Below are positions 31,126 through 39,255 of a DNA stretch of 51,199 nucleotides, one piece after another. The notes under the pieces are model-generated. The model did no database searches. It was not told where the DNA came from and saw nothing but the letters and a program-made list of their open reading frames with translations. The stretch's first letter is position 1. Each line of letters begins with the position of its first letter. Origin of the DNA: CAXGTL01 sp964645705 (GTDB lineage: Archaea; Nanobdellota; Nanobdellia; Woesearchaeales; CAXGTL01); the NCBI GenBank assembly GCA_964645705.1, contig CAZYAB010000008.1, forward strand, positions 1-51,199, given 5' to 3'. Position numbers and translations under genes: made by a program.

Positions 31126-31803
31126 TTATACTACATCCCTATCAAGAATAAATTCTTTACTTTTGAATTTGTATAAAGCAGCAGGCCTATGAGCTCCTTC
31201 CATCTTTGTCTGAGATGTTTTTTCTACTAATTTTAATTCTTTTATTTTTTTTCTAAAGTTTCTTTTATCAAACTTTTTATCCATGATAATCTCATACATT
31301 GTTTGTAATTCTGTTAATGTAAATAATTCAGGCAATAATTGAAATCCTGCTGTAGTATATTCTAGTTTATATCTTAGTCTTTGCAATGCATAATCTAATA
31401 TTTTTTTATGATCAAAAGCTAGTTTTGGTAAAGAATATATAGAATACCATTGTGCTTGTTTTGCATCTGTTTTTGCTTTTAATTCAATTTTTGCAGAATT
31501 AATCAATGCAAAGTATGCAATTGTTATAACCCTGCCTCTTGGATCTCTTTTAACATCACCAAACGTATATAATTGTTCTAAGTATACATTCTTAATACCT
31601 GTTTCTTCAAAAAGCTCTCTTTGAGCTGCTTTTTCAACAGATTCATCAATATGCACAAATCCCCCAGGCAAGGCCCACATATCTTTGAATGGGTCTATTC
31701 CTCTACTAACAAGCAATACTTTTAGATCGTTGTTCTTTACTGTAAAGATTATAAGGTCGACTGTTACACTTGGTTTTTTGTATTTATGAATATCTGACTT
31801 CAT
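31126..31803 (-). CDS. Nudix-winged helix regulator, NrtR-like
   Basis: 225 residues. Nudix box GGFVHIDESVEKAAQRELFEETGI near residues 47-70, then the RDPRGRVITIAYFALI strand typical of ADP-ribose pyrophosphatase-related NrtR. The C-terminal part (residues about 140-225: TLTELQTMYEIIMDKKFDKRNFRKKI, then HRPAALYKFKS) is the winged helix that binds DNA. NrtR proteins sense ADP-ribose and repress NAD genes. It lies at the end of the NAD salvage gene cluster. A TATA box (ACATATAAATA, about 31828-31838) gives it its own leaderless promoter. Confidence 0.85.
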   Translation of the reverse strand: MKSDIHKYKKPSVTVDLIIFTVKNNDLKVLLVSRGIDPFKDMWALPGGFVHIDESVEKAAQRELFEETGIKNVYLEQLYTFGDVKRDPRGRVITIAYFALINSAKIELKAKTDAKQAQWYSIYSLPKLAFDHKKILDYALQRLRYKLEYTTAGFQLLPELFTLTELQTMYEIIMDKKFDKRNFRKKIKELKLVEKTSQTKMEGAHRPAALYKFKSKEFILDRDVV

Positions 31804-31842
31804 TAGTGTGATTAAAACATTTAGTATTTATATGTTTTTTGG

Positions 31843-32457
31843 TTATAATTTTGTGATATTCGATCTTTCTTCATCATAATTATCTTTAGCTAATAGATCT
31901 TTTCCCCAATAAGTTTGAATGATTTCTTCACCAAATTCTTTTCTCATCCTTTGAACTAAACCAGATTCTAGGTATGGTATGATTATTTTTGGAACCAAAG
32001 GTTTGTAATCATCACCCAATGCCATAAGATATCTGACATAAGTTCCTTTTACATTAATATGATCTCTGTTATCAGTTACATCATAAGAACTAATTATCTT
32101 AAAATGAGGTTCTAATAATTTTTTAGTATATTCATTACCTGTTACAAAAGCATCAAGTTTACCAAATTGGGCAATTATTTCTTTAATCCATCTATGTCCG
32201 TACCTGTATTTAGGAATATGACCAAAATCCAGGATAAACTTTATTTCATAGTTTTTGAAGTATTGTGATAAATAAAGATCCATCATGTGTTTAACTTCAT
32301 CTGGATAAAAAGGATTCCTTATATCATATTTATTAGAACTTCCTATTCCAATCAGCACCTTATATGCTTGTTCACATAAAACTTCGAGCATGGTCGCTGC
32401 CCCTAAATGTAATGGCCTGAACCTTCCTACTGTCCCAACATTATTATATTGTTTCAT
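31843..32457 (-). CDS. nadM: NadM-like nucleotidyltransferase
   Basis: 204 residues from ATG 32455-32457, chosen so that TVGRFRPLH falls near the N-terminus as in the family. GRFRPLHLGA corresponds to GRFQPFHxGH; IGIGSSNKYDIRNPF and NVKGTYVRYLMALG (the SxTxxR region) also fit archaeal NMN adenylyltransferase NadM. The last His of the first motif is Ala, which should weaken catalysis. Would adenylate NMN or nicotinate mononucleotide between PncB and NadE. The start overlaps the Nudix gene by 14 bases. Confidence 0.78.
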   Translation of the reverse strand: MKQYNNVGTVGRFRPLHLGAATMLEVLCEQAYKVLIGIGSSNKYDIRNPFYPDEVKHMMDLYLSQYFKNYEIKFILDFGHIPKYRYGHRWIKEIIAQFGKLDAFVTGNEYTKKLLEPHFKIISSYDVTDNRDHINVKGTYVRYLMALGDDYKPLVPKIIIPYLESGLVQRMRKEFGEEIIQTYWGKDLLAKDNYDEERSNITKL

Positions 32458-32899
32458 TGAACATCTTCTTTCTTTCATATTCCAAAAAATCTCTAATGAT
32501 CTTTGGGTGATCAAATACTAGTTTTTCTTGTTTTCTTGAGCTGTTTGTTGCTAATAAATATTCAAGATGATTATATCCGCAAAGTATTACTTCTTTTGCA
32601 TCATCACCTGGTCTCATCTTACCTTTTCCTAAAGCAACATATGCAACTGAAATAACACGTCCTCTTGGATCTCTGTCAGGGTCTGAATAAATCCCTAACA
32701 ATCCTTGTATTGTTATGTCTAAGTTAGTTTCTTCTTTTGCTTCTTTGATTGCATTTTGTTCTGTTGTTAAGTTAGGTTCTAGCATTCCGCCTGGAATTGC
32801 AATGCCATATGGTTTGTCTCTTCTCTTGATAAGTACAAGATTTCCCTGGTATTTTATTAAGATGTCGGTTGCAATTAGTTGTGGGACTGGTTTTGACAT
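32444..32899 (-). CDS. Nudix hydrolase, ADP-ribose pyrophosphatase-like
   Basis: 151 residues. PGGMLEPN is followed by AIKEAKEETNLDI: the Nudix box keeps the helical glutamates (EAKEET) but has L for the first Glu, K for the Arg and N for the last Gly. DPDRDPRGRVISVAYVAL matches the NrtR-like protein two genes away, so both descend from ADP-ribose hydrolases. May recycle ADP-ribose in NAD turnover, or be a poor enzyme acting as a sensor. Within the NAD operon, 2 bases from its neighbour. Confidence 0.82.
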   Translation of the reverse strand: MSKPVPQLIATDILIKYQGNLVLIKRRDKPYGIAIPGGMLEPNLTTEQNAIKEAKEETNLDITIQGLLGIYSDPDRDPRGRVISVAYVALGKGKMRPGDDAKEVILCGYNHLEYLLATNSSRKQEKLVFDHPKIIRDFLEYERKKMFNETI

Positions 32900-32901
32900 T
32901 T

Positions 32902-33219
32902 TTATCTACCTCCGAAGTCTGGTTCATATTTAACAGGCTTTGTTTTATCAGTATATTGAGTATGTCCACATAATCCGCAAATCCTTTTCCATTTTTCCTC
33001 TGTTTTTGCTGGAACATGTACTGGTCCTCTCCAATCAACACCCATTGTTCCAGGTGGGTCACCAGGAATTGTGTATGCTTCTGTATGAACAGGATCATAG
33101 ATTGGTTTACCATATTGATGTTTACAATTAGAAACTATAGTATCTAGATTGTTTGCAGATTCTCTAAGTTCTTTATGAAGCCTTGCAATTTTTTGTCTTA
33201 ATTTTTCAGCTTTTGTCAT
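32902..33219 (-). CDS. Uncharacterised zinc-ribbon-like protein in NAD cluster
   Basis: 105 residues from the second Met (MTKAEKLRQKIARLH). An N-terminal helix is followed by a cysteine-histidine segment (VSNCKHQYGKPIYD), a conserved-looking middle (YTIPGDPPGTMGVDWRGPVHVP) and KRICGLCGHTQYT with a CxxC. One zinc could sit between the two cysteine groups. Its start overlaps the nadE stop. No known family. Context says a role in NAD metabolism or its control. Confidence 0.65.
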   Translation of the reverse strand: MTKAEKLRQKIARLHKELRESANNLDTIVSNCKHQYGKPIYDPVHTEAYTIPGDPPGTMGVDWRGPVHVPAKTEEKWKRICGLCGHTQYTDKTKPVKYEPDFGGR

Positions 33220-34103
33220 TTCAAACACCCATAAACTAAACTTACTTTTCCAACTGGCGGAAGTTCTCTTTTATGTTGAGTTGTTGTGTGTCTGTGATCA
33301 ACATCTTTTATAATCTTCATATCATAACCAGTTATTTTTTGAATCTGTTCAGGTGTTTTACCTTCATCATAACCTCTTTGTATAATCTCAGCTTGAGCAT
33401 ATGTATAGCCAAGATCGCCTTCATCTGTTTGATTTGGTTCAAGTTCTGCTGAAGGTTGTTTGTTGATGATTTTTCTTTGAACTTTTAGATATCTTGCTAG
33501 TTTTCTTACTAAACGCTTAGACAGATTACCAAGAATATTATTATCAACACCACCAATCCCGTCACCGCGTTTTGTACAATAACCAAGAACATAATCTTCA
33601 TCCCAGTTACCAGTACCCATTACTCTATAATTCAATGCACCAGCATATCTGGACAAGATGTTTGCTCTTATTTCAGAATACAGATTTCCCACATCAAATT
33701 TATCAGTCAAAACTTCTGGCATTATTCTTATATATGTTCCTGTTAATGGTTCTATATTGAGAATCTTATATTCAATACCTAATTTTCTTGCAATATCCAT
33801 TGCGTCTTTTGTGCTTTCAGGTTTATTCAAATCAGAAGGCAGTATTAATCCTAATAATTTCAATGGTTCTTTGTCAGGGTTTGCTTTGTTATATTCGTCA
33901 AATGCTTTTTTGCACAAATATGCAGTTGTTGTTGAATCAATACCACCTGACAAACCTATAACACCACCTTTTGCACCTGTACCAGCAGTCCATTCTATTA
34001 TTTGATCACATAATTCATATGAAGCTATTTCTGGACCAAGTGCAAAATGTGCAATTTCTATTTTTTGTTCATTTATTCTTTGTTCAAGTTTTGCATTTGA
34101 CAT
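33216..34103 (-). CDS. nadE: NAD+ synthetase, ammonia-dependent
   Basis: 295 residues from the second ATG (34101-34103), which leaves 8 bases after AAGGAGG; the first ATG is only 2 bases away from it. GVIGLSGGIDSTTTAYLC is the ATP pyrophosphatase P-loop; VMGTGNWDEDYVLGYCTKRGDG and KQPSAELEPNQTDEGDLG bind deamido-NAD. Makes NAD from nicotinate adenine dinucleotide, ATP and ammonia; there is no glutaminase domain. The NWDE stretch differs from the common NKSE/NKTE. Confidence 0.95.
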   Translation of the reverse strand: MSNAKLEQRINEQKIEIAHFALGPEIASYELCDQIIEWTAGTGAKGGVIGLSGGIDSTTTAYLCKKAFDEYNKANPDKEPLKLLGLILPSDLNKPESTKDAMDIARKLGIEYKILNIEPLTGTYIRIMPEVLTDKFDVGNLYSEIRANILSRYAGALNYRVMGTGNWDEDYVLGYCTKRGDGIGGVDNNILGNLSKRLVRKLARYLKVQRKIINKQPSAELEPNQTDEGDLGYTYAQAEIIQRGYDEGKTPEQIQKITGYDMKIIKDVDHRHTTTQHKRELPPVGKVSLVYGCLK

Positions 34104-34116
34104 TTTCATTGCCTCC

Positions 34117-34962
34117 TTAAAGTTTATCTTCTAAGACTTGTTGTGTTGTTACCAGTTTAGCTCCTGCTGAAACCATTTCTTCTAAAGCTTTTTCAGAATC
34201 ACCAGGATTAACATCCACGCCTTTGATCGCATCTTCTACAACATAACATTGTATTCCTCTTTTCTGCATTCCTAATACTGCTGCTTTTACACAATAATCA
34301 GTTGCAACTCCGTAGATGATTGCTTGTTTTGTGTCAATTGCTTTAAGAATTATTTCAGTTAAAGGATTACTAAACACATCATATGTTTGCTTTTCAAAGT
34401 AGATTCCTCTTTGTCTTTCACCTTGTTTGATTTGTTTTATTTCTTCTGAGATTTCTTCAATTAAATAATCATAACCACTAAAATCTTTAGTTTCAATTTC
34501 TTGTAAACTCTCTTCTAAATATCCTAATTCTTCCCACCTATCTAAAACAATTTTTGGGATTTGTTCTCTTGGATTTTCAATGTCATAGAATAATGGATTT
34601 TCAATATATTTTGCAAAAGAATATCCATCACTGCTATGGGCTGATGGTGCAAAAAATAATGTTGTTTGACCAATTTTCCATTGTCCTGTTGTTCCCTCCA
34701 TACAATGATCTGGAAATGGCCCACCATATCTTTGTAATTCACCTTCCCTATACTTATATTGTTCTGCATATTCAGATGGTCCACCATATTCAGATCCACC
34801 AAAATGTCTATCAATAGATCCAAAAACAGGAACGTTATTTTGTTTCATATATTCTGTTAACTTGCTTAAATTACCTTTAATCTCTTCAGCACCAGGAACA
34901 TAAAGTGCTCCATCTTTATTCATAAAATCATGTTGTGTGTCTACATCATATGCTATTCTCAT
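34117..34962 (-). CDS. pncA: Nicotinamidase PncA, enlarged
   Basis: 281 residues, about 80 longer than usual. RIAYDVDTQHDFMNKDGALYVPGA carries the catalytic Asp; SIDRHFG and PDHC the metal region; IYGVATDYCVKAAVLGMQKRG the nucleophilic Cys; VVEDAIKGVD is also typical. The extra length lies mainly between residues about 115 and 195. Converts nicotinamide to nicotinate, which PncB then uses. Lies between pncB and nadE with GGAGG-type ribosome binding sites. Confidence 0.92.
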   Translation of the reverse strand: MRIAYDVDTQHDFMNKDGALYVPGAEEIKGNLSKLTEYMKQNNVPVFGSIDRHFGGSEYGGPSEYAEQYKYREGELQRYGGPFPDHCMEGTTGQWKIGQTTLFFAPSAHSSDGYSFAKYIENPLFYDIENPREQIPKIVLDRWEELGYLEESLQEIETKDFSGYDYLIEEISEEIKQIKQGERQRGIYFEKQTYDVFSNPLTEIILKAIDTKQAIIYGVATDYCVKAAVLGMQKRGIQCYVVEDAIKGVDVNPGDSEKALEEMVSAGAKLVTTQQVLEDKL

Positions 34963-36126
34963 TTAAATCACCCTCCTTAGGTTTTTATTTGGTTTGTATC
35001 CTCTACCAACTTTACTATTGTCAACCCAAACATTGTTTTCAGAATCATAATACTGAACAATGTCAGCAGTTGCCATCTTTGGATTTGCAATTGAACCTGT
35101 GCCAATTGCATCGAATAATGGTCTACCATATTTTTCTTGATAGATATTGTCTGCTTCAACAAATGCAGATGTTTTGTGTTCATTAAAACCAGAAGAAACA
35201 AAGATGCTAACATCTTGATAACCTGCTTTGTCAAGTTCTGTTCTTAATGTCCAAACAGAAGTGATTGTAACACCTTTGCCAGACCTATATTCTGACTCAG
35301 GAACTAATCCACAAACTTCATCAATATATTTTTCAGAATATTGTGTAACATTTGAACCGCATGTATCAATTCTCACACCAGATAATCTACCTTCTAATGC
35401 TTCAGCAGTTGCAATTGAATCATCTATTTCTTTGTTATATGTATCTATTAATGCAACCCTTGGAATTGCTTTATCCATATACTTATCAAAACCTAGTGTT
35501 GCATTTACAGTTGGATTTCCTTCTATAGATGCTGCGTATGACAAAATCAATGCATGAGGAATTGTTCCTAAACCTTTTTGACCCCATGGTTCAGCACCTT
35601 TGTCTGTTGAAGCTCCATCAAATCCAGCAGCTTTGCACATAATTCCCATATATTGATCTGAAAACCAATGATAATGTCTTGCACCAAAATATATTACAGG
35701 TTTATCTTCAGCAGCTTGCACAATTGCTTGTGCTTTGTAAAAGATATTATCAAAATACATTTGTGCATTATTTACATGTCCTTTAAGATTTCCTTCTAAA
35801 TCAAATTCTCCTGTCAAACCATGAGAAATCACACCAAGGTAAACTGTTTCTAATTCAATTATATCTTGGATAGGTGCTTCAATAATTATCATTGCATCTT
35901 TAGCTTTGTATTCAGAATGTTCTGGCAATGCATACAGTTTCATGTTTTCAGTGTTTGCATGATTTTTTATTATATCAACAGCTTCATCAATCCCTGTTAA
36001 ATCATCTGCGTCTGTTCTTGCAAAAACTTGCATTCTTACAATTGGGTTAATGTTTTCTTGTTCTAAGATTTGTTTTGCTCTTAGAAAATATTTATCAGTG
36101 TATTGTTCAATGTTTTCAAGTTTCAT
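34963..36126 (-). CDS. pncB: Nicotinate phosphoribosyltransferase
   Basis: 387 residues. YLGVISHGLTG, VIYFGARHYHW, GFDGASTDKGA, GTIPHALILSYAAS, RVALIDTYNKEIDDS, GVRIDTCGSN and DVSIFVSSGFNEHK together match the NAPRTase fold, with the PRPP-binding strands at the end. Makes nicotinate mononucleotide from nicotinate and PRPP, the first committed step of NAD salvage. The start shares one base with the previous stop (TAATG), so translation is coupled. Confidence 0.94.
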   Translation of the reverse strand: MKLENIEQYTDKYFLRAKQILEQENINPIVRMQVFARTDADDLTGIDEAVDIIKNHANTENMKLYALPEHSEYKAKDAMIIIEAPIQDIIELETVYLGVISHGLTGEFDLEGNLKGHVNNAQMYFDNIFYKAQAIVQAAEDKPVIYFGARHYHWFSDQYMGIMCKAAGFDGASTDKGAEPWGQKGLGTIPHALILSYAASIEGNPTVNATLGFDKYMDKAIPRVALIDTYNKEIDDSIATAEALEGRLSGVRIDTCGSNVTQYSEKYIDEVCGLVPESEYRSGKGVTITSVWTLRTELDKAGYQDVSIFVSSGFNEHKTSAFVEADNIYQEKYGRPLFDAIGTGSIANPKMATADIVQYYDSENNVWVDNSKVGRGYKPNKNLRRVI

Positions 36127-36515
36127 TATTCATCACCTTGTATTGTTTTGATCAAATTCTCAAGATCACCAACTTCTTTTGATAATTCTTTTAATTGAGC
36201 TTTTTTCTGAGAATAAGTTTCTTGTAATTCAGGAATGCAATGACCGCCTTTTTTCAATTTCTTAACTTTTACTGGATTGTGTTTTTTTATTGTTCCGCCG
36301 CCACCCCAAGTATAGAATCCACGTAAACTTGTTGCTTTTGCTAATACATCAATAAACCTGCCTTCATATCTTCCTAAGAATGGTTGATGATGTTGTCCTC
36401 CTAAATCACAATTGGGATCTTCACCATAAACATCCCAAGTTCCTTGTTCTTCAGGATCATAATCTGGTTTGTAGCTATTTGATAAATAGCTTTCAATTCT
36501 TTCTTGTTTTACCAT
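36126..36515 (-). CDS. Uncharacterised protein coupled to pncB
   Basis: 129 residues. A polar, Gly- and His-rich first part (WDVYGEDPNCDLGGQHHQPFLGRYEG, RGFYTWGGGGTIKKHNP) is followed by a lysine-rich segment and a C-terminal coiled coil (ELQETYSQKKAQLKELSKEVGDLENL). The Cys, His and Asp residues could bind a metal. It overlaps pncB by one base, so its product is expected with PncB. No family known to me. Confidence 0.65.
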   Translation of the reverse strand: MVKQERIESYLSNSYKPDYDPEEQGTWDVYGEDPNCDLGGQHHQPFLGRYEGRFIDVLAKATSLRGFYTWGGGGTIKKHNPVKVKKLKKGGHCIPELQETYSQKKAQLKELSKEVGDLENLIKTIQGDE

Positions 36516-36521
36516 TTTTTA

Positions 36522-36833
36522 TCACCTCTCAAATCTAACAAAGTCTGGCCTATAACTAGATCCAGAACTAGGATTATATGCAAATACTAAGGAATTTCCA
36601 TCTCTTTGATCATACTGGGCTCTAACATCCCAACCTTCTCTTCTATACTTATTCAGAAGCATTTCTTGAGCAGGTTTTCTTAAACTAGAAAAGTCACCAT
36701 TTATGTCAATATAGACCTTACTACCATCAAACCTTTTTGTTAAATGTGCATCGTATTTTTTTTCTAATCTGCTGATTGTTGATTTTTCACTTTCTAATAT
36801 TGTTTCAAGCAATTTTTTTGGATTGACTGCCAT
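36522..36833 (-). CDS. Uncharacterised protein, first gene of NAD operon
   Basis: 103 residues. An N-terminal helix (AVNPKKLLETILESEKSTISRLEKKYDAHL) is followed by an alpha/beta part (DGSKVYIDINGDFSSLRKPAQEMLLNKYRREGWDVRAQYDQRDGNSLVFAYNPSS). The strand-helix-strand with GWDVR...LVFAY resembles small domains that bind nucleic acid or a partner, but I cannot name one. It opens the operon with AAGGAGG 8 bases before the ATG. Confidence 0.62.
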   Translation of the reverse strand: MAVNPKKLLETILESEKSTISRLEKKYDAHLTKRFDGSKVYIDINGDFSSLRKPAQEMLLNKYRREGWDVRAQYDQRDGNSLVFAYNPSSGSSYRPDFVRFER

Positions 36834-36995
36834 TTTATTTTCCTCCTTATTGTGTTTTTGACACTTACTTCAATCAAAAAATAACTTTCCACCCGCATTA
36901 GGTGAAAAGCAACCCTATTTGACCTCTTTTTTAGTGAATATGTGTAATTTTTACACTTATTCTCTTATTGTATTGTATACACAAACAAGTATATA
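36834..36995 (-). promoter_or_regulatory. NAD operon promoter, palindromic operator and structured leader
   Basis: On the minus strand a TATA box (TTTATATAC, about 36987-36995) should start transcription near 36962-36966. Directly after it, GTGTAA (36942-36947) and TTACAC (36951-36956) form a perfect inverted repeat with a 3-base spacer. A related GTGT-N5-ACAC lies at 36852-36864, next to the Shine-Dalgarno site. Between them is a 9-bp hairpin (CTTTCCACC at 36886-36894 and GGTGAAAAG at 36902-36910 on the plus strand, one wobble). The leader is about 130 bases, long for this genome. Candidate NrtR operator and/or riboswitch. Confidence 0.5.
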
Positions 36996-37042
36996 AATAT
37001 TTAGATAGTGTAGAATATACATTTATAAATGAAGTCTAAATT

Positions 37043-38077
37043 TTAAGAAAAATTGGTAGAAAATAAGGGTTTTTTTGAAGGAAAATTAACTTGTTTTTCA
37101 GGAACAACAGGATGAGAAAGTAAATTATATAAAAAATAGTTTATATCATTATTTAATAAATCGTTATAAGATGCTTTATTCAAATCCAAGTTATTTCTTT
37201 CAAAATAATTTCTGAAAACTTGAAATGCTTTCTTAACTATCATCCTATTTTGTTCATTATATTCAGCAACTTTCTTAGCCAAATAACAAAGATAAGAAAC
37301 CTCTTCACTCAAAGGTAATTTTTTCATATATTCTTGCACATTAATCTTATGCACAACTTTTTCAAAATAAAAATTTTCTTTTTGTTTGATTATATCAACC
37401 AATGTATTTGACTTTTTATACAGTTCAATGTGTTTCCACACACCTTCCCTAGTTTCATAAGAACTAGGCAACATATCATCACCAGCTAAATAACCAATAT
37501 TTTGAATAAATCCATTTATGTTAGGTTCTAAACCAAGATAAACTTCTTCAACTAAATCTAAAACTCCTTTATGAATTGTAAGATAAGTACTATAATCTGA
37601 ATCATATAATAATGAGAAATCTTGTCTACCAATTAGATCAGAAAAATGTTCTTCAGGAAAAAAACTATCAGCATAAAATGCAAGATGGCGCATTGCTGAA
37701 TCATACATAGCACACAAATCATTGTTTGCCAAAGAAATTCTAAACTCTTTTTGAATATCTTCAATCATTTCTAAATAACCCTTTGCTCTTTTTTCATCCA
37801 TCCACAACTCAGGTAAAATTTCATAAAGCTGATCAATATTTTTTGAAACAACTATTCCTTCTTGTTTTATAATATCTGTTTTTAACTCTGTTACATAAAC
37901 ATCAACATCAACACCATAAACTTTTGGAATAAATAAAAAAGCATTACTAAAAAAAGCTCTTGAAAAAGGTGTAAGGTCTCTGCCATCATATATTTTTAAG
38001 TTTCCAACAGAGACCTTATCCTCAAAACCAGATAAATAAGTTTCTTCAACTTTTTTTATATCTTGTTTTGTCAACAT
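37043..38077 (-). CDS. Uncharacterised protein, 344 aa
   Basis: Not recognised. Residues 1-60 look alpha/beta (VGNLKIYDGRDLTPFSRAFFSNAFLFIPKVYGVDVDVYVTEL); the rest is mostly helical, with polar helices such as YLCYLAKKVAEYNEQNRMIVKKAFQVFRNYF. There is no signal peptide or membrane helix. The ATG is 1 base after the stop of the 40-residue gene, so it depends on that gene and the metallo-beta-lactamase gene for its transcript. Confidence 0.65.
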   Translation of the reverse strand: MLTKQDIKKVEETYLSGFEDKVSVGNLKIYDGRDLTPFSRAFFSNAFLFIPKVYGVDVDVYVTELKTDIIKQEGIVVSKNIDQLYEILPELWMDEKRAKGYLEMIEDIQKEFRISLANNDLCAMYDSAMRHLAFYADSFFPEEHFSDLIGRQDFSLLYDSDYSTYLTIHKGVLDLVEEVYLGLEPNINGFIQNIGYLAGDDMLPSSYETREGVWKHIELYKKSNTLVDIIKQKENFYFEKVVHKINVQEYMKKLPLSEEVSYLCYLAKKVAEYNEQNRMIVKKAFQVFRNYFERNNLDLNKASYNDLLNNDINYFLYNLLSHPVVPEKQVNFPSKKPLFSTNFS

Positions 38078-38078
38078 T

Positions 38079-38201
38079 TTATGGTCCTTTCCATATGTGT
38101 TTGGGTTTGTAATGGTCTAAGACACTTTCAAGATTGTCTTCCTTATCTAAGGAATATATTTGTTGTAATTTTGGTCCTAAACCAACTATTTCGTATTCCA
38201 T
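38079..38201 (-). CDS. Small protein, 40 aa, between two operon genes
   Basis: ATG 38199-38201, stop 38079-38081. Product: MEYEIVGLGPKLQQIYSLDK, then EDNLESVLDHYKPKHIWKGP. A strong Shine-Dalgarno site (AAAGGAGGCG) lies 8 bases before the ATG and the next gene starts 1 base after the stop, which argues for real translation. Conserved-looking Gly, Pro, Trp and His. Function unknown. Confidence 0.6.
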   Translation of the reverse strand: MEYEIVGLGPKLQQIYSLDKEDNLESVLDHYKPKHIWKGP

Positions 38202-38203
38202 GT

Positions 38204-39043
38204 TTATTCGCCTCCTTTAATTATTTCCAAAAATAAACCCTCACAAGCTGCGATTGTGTTTGGAAACAATGTCTGTGCTTTTTTTTCTATTTCATCTAGT
38301 TGTTCATCTGTTCTTGGGGGATCATGATGAAATAAAACAAGTTGTTTAACACCTGCGGCTTTAGCTATTTTTACGCCTTGTTCATAAGTAGAATGTCCCC
38401 ATCCTAATTTGCTAGGATATTCTTCTGGTGTATACTGTGCATCATAAATCAAGACATCTGCATTTTCTGCAATTGCTAAAAGATTTGTGTCAATACAAGA
38501 ATAATGTTCTGTATCACTTGCATAAACAAAAACTCCATTCTTATTCTCAATCCTGAAGCTCATGACGTCATTTGGGTGATTAAGTTTTCTAACATAAACA
38601 TCATTATCTCCTATTGAAAATTTGTCAAAATTCATTATCTCATTAAAAACCATTTTTGCTGGCATGTGCTTTAAGAGTACTGGGAAATTAGGGTACATCT
38701 GTTGTTTTTTTAGAACGTCTTCTAATGTTACATCAACTTTTTCCTCTCCATACAGATTGAATTCATTTCCACGTATGTATGCAGGTACAAAAAACGGAAA
38801 TCCTTGTATATGATCCCAATGCGTATGACTAAATAAAATATATCCAACACCTTTTCCACCAGGTGCAAAACCTTTTCCCATTAAATACATTCCAGCGTCT
38901 CTTAATCCTGTGCCCGCATCAATAATAATTTTTTTTTCATCTGGAGTCTCTAACATAACACAGCTCGTATTACCCCCATATTTTATTGTGTTTGGTCCAG
39001 GACTTGGTATTGATCCTCGAACCCCAAAAAATCTTGCTTTCAT
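38204..39043 (-). CDS. Metallo-beta-lactamase fold hydrolase
   Basis: 279 residues from the ATG at 39041-39043, with GGGGTGG 6 bases upstream; a longer reading adds a Tyr/Ile-rich stretch the family lacks. ARFFGVRGSIPSPGPNTIKYGGNTSC, FSHTHWDHIQGFPFF (HxHxDH), VYASDTEHY, LIYDAQYT and HSTYEQGVKIAKAAGVKQLVLFHHDP make a two-metal active site of RNase Z / PhnP / class-II phosphodiesterase type. Likely a phosphodiesterase; substrate unknown. Confidence 0.88.
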   Translation of the reverse strand: MKARFFGVRGSIPSPGPNTIKYGGNTSCVMLETPDEKKIIIDAGTGLRDAGMYLMGKGFAPGGKGVGYILFSHTHWDHIQGFPFFVPAYIRGNEFNLYGEEKVDVTLEDVLKKQQMYPNFPVLLKHMPAKMVFNEIMNFDKFSIGDNDVYVRKLNHPNDVMSFRIENKNGVFVYASDTEHYSCIDTNLLAIAENADVLIYDAQYTPEEYPSKLGWGHSTYEQGVKIAKAAGVKQLVLFHHDPPRTDEQLDEIEKKAQTLFPNTIAACEGLFLEIIKGGE

Positions 39044-39255
39044 TTTTCCACCCCGCAATATTTTACCATGATAAATTATAATATAGTAAAGGTGTTTCAT
39101 TAATTTATACAATTAGAGAAAACTGAAAAAGCAAGAAGAAAACAAAATATAAATTATTTTACTGAAATTGTTTGTTAAAAAAGTTAAAAATAACAAGAAA
39201 CATCAATAAAAAAGAAAAAACAAAACAAAAAAAATACAAAATAAAAATAAAAAGA

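Noticed and set aside
32772..33113. Minus-strand frame of 113 aa in the NAD operon
   Set aside because: It is an out-of-frame shadow of the Nudix and zinc-ribbon genes, which have clear motifs and start signals.
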